DNA of 64,000 nt from Desulfuromonas sp. DDH964 (GTDB lineage: Bacteria > Desulfobacterota > Desulfuromonadia > Desulfuromonadales > DDH964): the NCBI RefSeq assembly GCF_001611275.1, contig NZ_CP015080.1:1798001-1862000 (forward strand), in the 5' to 3' direction. Positions 61,633 through 64,000 of this stretch are shown here, piece by piece. The notes beneath the pieces were generated by a model. The model searched no databases. It was not told the origin of the DNA and saw only the letters and a list, made by a program, of their open reading frames with translations. The position numbers and the translations under genes are program-made. The first letter of the stretch is position 1; every line of letters begins with the position of its first letter.

Positions 61633-63732
61633 ATGGCGTATCACAAGGTTGAAATCGAGTTCAACGGTCAGCCCCTGACCATCGAAACGGGGAAAATGGC
61701 CCGTCAGGCCGACGGCGCCACCGTCATCACCTACGGTGAAACCAAGGTGCTCTGTACCGTGGTTTCCGCGCACAAGATGCGTGAAGGGCAGGATTTCTTC
61801 CCCCTCACCGTCAACTACCAGGAGAAGTTCTACGCCGCCGGCAAGATCCCCGGCTCTTTCTTCCGCCGCGAGCGCGGTTCGACCGAGCGCGAGACCCTGA
61901 TCTGCCGCCTGATTGACCGGCCGATGCGGCCGCTCTTCCCCAAGGGGTACATGTTCGAAACCCAGATCATGCCGACGGTCGTCTCCGCCGACCTGATCAA
62001 CGACCCCGACACCTTGGCCATGGTCGCCGCCTCCGCTTCCGTGGTGATTTCCGATATTCCCTTCGCCGGGCCGATTGCCGCGGTGCGCGTCGGTCGCGTT
62101 GCCGGCGAACTGATCGCCAACCCGACCCTGCAGCAGATGGCCGAGAGCGACATTGAAATCGTCGTCTCCGGTTCCCGCGACGCGGTAATGATGGTCGAAG
62201 GGGAGGCTGACCTCGTCTCCGAGGACGAGATGCTCGAAGCGATCTTCTTCGGTCATCGTTCGCTGCAGCCGCTGATCGACATGCAGCTCAAGCTGCAGGA
62301 ACTGGTTGGCGTCGCCAAGCGTGAATTCGTGGTCGCCGAGACCGATGCGGCTCTTGAAGCCCGGGTCAAGGAACTGGCTGCCGAGCGCCTCGCCGAGGCT
62401 GGAACGATCCGTGCCAAGCAGGAGCGCTACGCTGCCATCGACCAGATCAAAGCCGAGGTCAAGGTGGCCCTGGCCGAGGAGTTCGAAGGCCGCGGCGCCG
62501 AGATCGGTGCCATCCTCGGCTCCATCTCCAAGAAGGTGCTGCGTCAGAAAGTGCTGAAGGAGAAGGTGCGCATCGACGGTCGCGACATGAAGACCGTGCG
62601 TCCGATCAGCTGTGAAATCGGTGTACTCCCCCGCGCCCACGGCAGCGCCCTCTTCACCCGCGGCGAGACCCAGGCACTGGTTGCGGCGACCCTCGGCACC
62701 AGTGGCGACGAGCAGCGCATGGACAACATCCAGGGGATGGAATTCAAGAAATTCCTTCTTCATTACAACTTTCCCCCCTTCTCGGTCGGCGAGACCAGCA
62801 TGCGCCTCTTCCCCGGCCGTCGCGAGATCGGTCACGGCATGCTGGCCGAACGCTCCATCGCCAAGGTTCTGCCCAAACATGACGATTTTCCCTACACTAT
62901 CCGCATCGTCTCCGACATCCTCGAGTCGAACGGTTCCTCATCGATGGCGAGCGTCTGCGGCGCCTCTCTGAGCCTGATGGAAGCCGGCGTGCCGATCAGG
63001 GAAGCGGTGGCCGGAATCGCCATGGGTCTGATCAAGGAAGGGGACGACGTGGCCGTCCTTTCCGACATTCTCGGCGACGAGGACCATCTCGGCGACATGG
63101 ACTTCAAGGTCACCGGCACCGCCGCCGGCGTTGCTGCACTGCAGATGGACATCAAGATCACCGGCGTCGACCGGGCGATCATGAAGCAGGCCCTGGAGCA
63201 GGCCCGGGAAGGGCGCCTGCACATTCTCGGCGAGATGGCCAAGGCGATCAGCGTTCCGAACAAGGAACTCTCCCAATATGCGCCGCGGATTACCACCATC
63301 TACGTCAAGCCCGACCAGGTCCGCACCGTCATCGGCTCCGGTGGCAAGAACATCCGCGGCATCATCGAGGCAACCGGCTGTACCATCGACATCGAGGATG
63401 ACGGCCGCGTCAATATTGCCTCGGCTGACGGCGACGCCTGCAAGAAGGCGATCAAGATGATCCGCGACCTCACCCAGGAGGCGACGGTCGGCAAGCTCTA
63501 CATGGGAACCGTTCGCAAGATCATGGAATTCGGCGCCTTCGTTGAGATCTTCCCGGGGACCGACGGCCTGGTCCATGTTTCCGAGCTCGATACCGAGCGG
63601 GTCCGCAATGTTAGTGACGTGCTCAAGGAAGGCGAGCAGGTCCTGGTCAAGTGCATCGGGGTTGACAAGCAGGGTAAAATCAAGCTCTCCCGCAAGGAGG
63701 CCCTCGGCCAGAAGGCTCCCGAGGAGGCCTGA
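61633..63732 (+). CDS. pnp: Polyribonucleotide nucleotidyltransferase (PNPase)
   Basis: The 699-residue enzyme has the two RNase PH-like cores. The first carries [13 protein letters not shown] and [22 protein letters not shown]; the second carries [19 protein letters not shown] and the catalytic [22 protein letters not shown] region. KH (about 550-610, [14 protein letters not shown]) and S1 (about 620-690, [30 protein letters not shown]) domains follow. It phosphorolytically degrades RNA 3'-5' as a trimer, alone or with RNase E. Confidence 0.98.
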   Translation: MAYHKVEIEFNGQPLTIETGKMARQADGATVITYGETKVLCTVVSAHKMREGQDFFPLTVNYQEKFYAAGKIPGSFFRRERGSTERETLICRLIDRPMRPLFPKGYMFETQIMPTVVSADLINDPDTLAMVAASASVVISDIPFAGPIAAVRVGRVAGELIANPTLQQMAESDIEIVVSGSRDAVMMVEGEADLVSEDEMLEAIFFGHRSLQPLIDMQLKLQELVGVAKREFVVAETDAALEARVKELAAERLAEAGTIRAKQERYAAIDQIKAEVKVALAEEFEGRGAEIGAILGSISKKVLRQKVLKEKVRIDGRDMKTVRPISCEIGVLPRAHGSALFTRGETQALVAATLGTSGDEQRMDNIQGMEFKKFLLHYNFPPFSVGETSMRLFPGRREIGHGMLAERSIAKVLPKHDDFPYTIRIVSDILESNGSSSMASVCGASLSLMEAGVPIREAVAGIAMGLIKEGDDVAVLSDILGDEDHLGDMDFKVTGTAAGVAALQMDIKITGVDRAIMKQALEQAREGRLHILGEMAKAISVPNKELSQYAPRITTIYVKPDQVRTVIGSGGKNIRGIIEATGCTIDIEDDGRVNIASADGDACKKAIKMIRDLTQEATVGKLYMGTVRKIMEFGAFVEIFPGTDGLVHVSELDTERVRNVSDVLKEGEQVLVKCIGVDKQGKIKLSRKEALGQKAPEEA

Positions 63733-63746
63733 CGGCAGGCGGAAAG

Positions 63747-64000
63747 ATGATTCGCAAAACGGTCCTGAATAACGGTATCCGGTTTATCAGCGAACCCCTC
63801 CTGGGTGCCCACTCGGTGGCCATCGGCGTCTGGGTGGAGAATGGTTCCCGGCACGAACTGCCGGAAGAAAGGGGCCTGTCCCACCTCCTTGAACATATGC
63901 TTTTCAAGGGGACGGAGCGGCGCAGTGGCCTGGAGATCGCGCGCGAGATCGATTCGGTGGGGGGCATGCTCAACGCCTTCACCAGTCGCGAGTTCAGCTG
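63747..64000 (+). CDS. M16 family zinc peptidase, N-terminal part (truncated by window end)
   Basis: The 254 visible bases begin with ATG after GGAAAG and encode MIRKTVLNNGIRFISEPL, then GVWVENGSRHELPEERG and the inverted zinc motif HLLEH in LSHLLEHMLFKGTERR. This is the PqqL/YmxG-type M16 (insulinase family) peptidase commonly placed after pnp. The gene runs off the right edge, so length and C-terminal domain are unknown. Confidence 0.93.
   Translation, partial: MIRKTVLNNGIRFISEPLLGAHSVAIGVWVENGSRHELPEERGLSHLLEHMLFKGTERRSGLEIAREIDSVGGMLNAFTSREFS

Overview
The window is a high-GC, densely packed bacterial chromosome segment. It carries about 65 protein genes, one tRNA, part of a group II intron and a small mobile/toxin-antitoxin island. 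Protein content points to an anaerobic Desulfuromonadia (Geobacter/Desulfuromonas/Pelobacter-like) member of the former Deltaproteobacteria. The pointers are a four-subunit 2-oxoacid:ferredoxin oxidoreductase, a malic enzyme-phosphotransacetylase fusion, archaeal-type phosphoglycerate mutase, several c-di-GMP and GAF-type sensors, and a PII/GlnA/GlnD nitrogen system with a sigma54-type promoter. The taxon is an inference; no rRNA is present to confirm it.

Layout. 1-488: the 3' end of a group II intron (maturase C-terminus, domains V and VI). 588-5881: small housekeeping genes, a Crp/Fnr regulator, a GGDEF-EAL protein, a YgbA-type nitrous-oxide-stimulated protein and a ferredoxin; the last two each have a TTGAC-N4-GTCAA palindrome upstream, which suggests a nitrosative-stress regulon run by the local regulator. 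5984-11124: thioesterase, tRNA-Val(CAC), a GAF/HD-GYP phosphodiesterase, hydrolase, Nudix and a receiver-histidine kinase. 11438-13461: glnB-glnA with sigma54 and sigma70 type promoters. 13553-21814: htpG, secreted MsrAB, NmrA-like protein, thrC, maeB. 22355-25818: a co-directional run of phosphodiesterase, HIT, LapA, ExbB/TolQ, ExbD/TolR and pfkA. 26048-29659: an MCP-like GAF sensor with a terminator-bearing leader, a CDF metal exporter and an unknown gene. 29840-36885: mutS-amidase-glnD, tightly overlapped. 37021-42206: xerD, apgM and the porGDAB operon.

42444-48417 is the accessory region. It holds HigBA, a truncated IS3-family transposase, a Phd/ParE-type pair, a complete IS110-family element with a structured leader and a long non-coding 3' flank, a DUF488 gene, a glycine-zipper protein and YefM-YoeB. 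A two-hairpin repeat occurs in opposite orientation at about 43149-43235 and 47640-47731. The copies share a 26-bp exact match, the same 25-nt spacer and a compensatory change in the second stem, and they bracket most of the island.

48594-53121 is RNA modification and replication housekeeping (holC, rsmE, trmJ-like, rlmD-like) with two unknown genes. 53259-64000 is the conserved translation/RNA cluster rimP-nusA-ylxR/L7Ae-infB-ylxP-rbfA-nrnA-truB-rpsO-pnp, ending in a truncated M16 peptidase. The rimP operon starts with a promoter followed by an intrinsic terminator, as expected for attenuation.

No complete novel multi-gene system such as a new defence island was seen. The best leads are the flanking two-hairpin repeat, the IS110 leader and candidate bridge-RNA region, the putative NO-response regulon, and the pseudoknot/terminator leader at 25928-26005.
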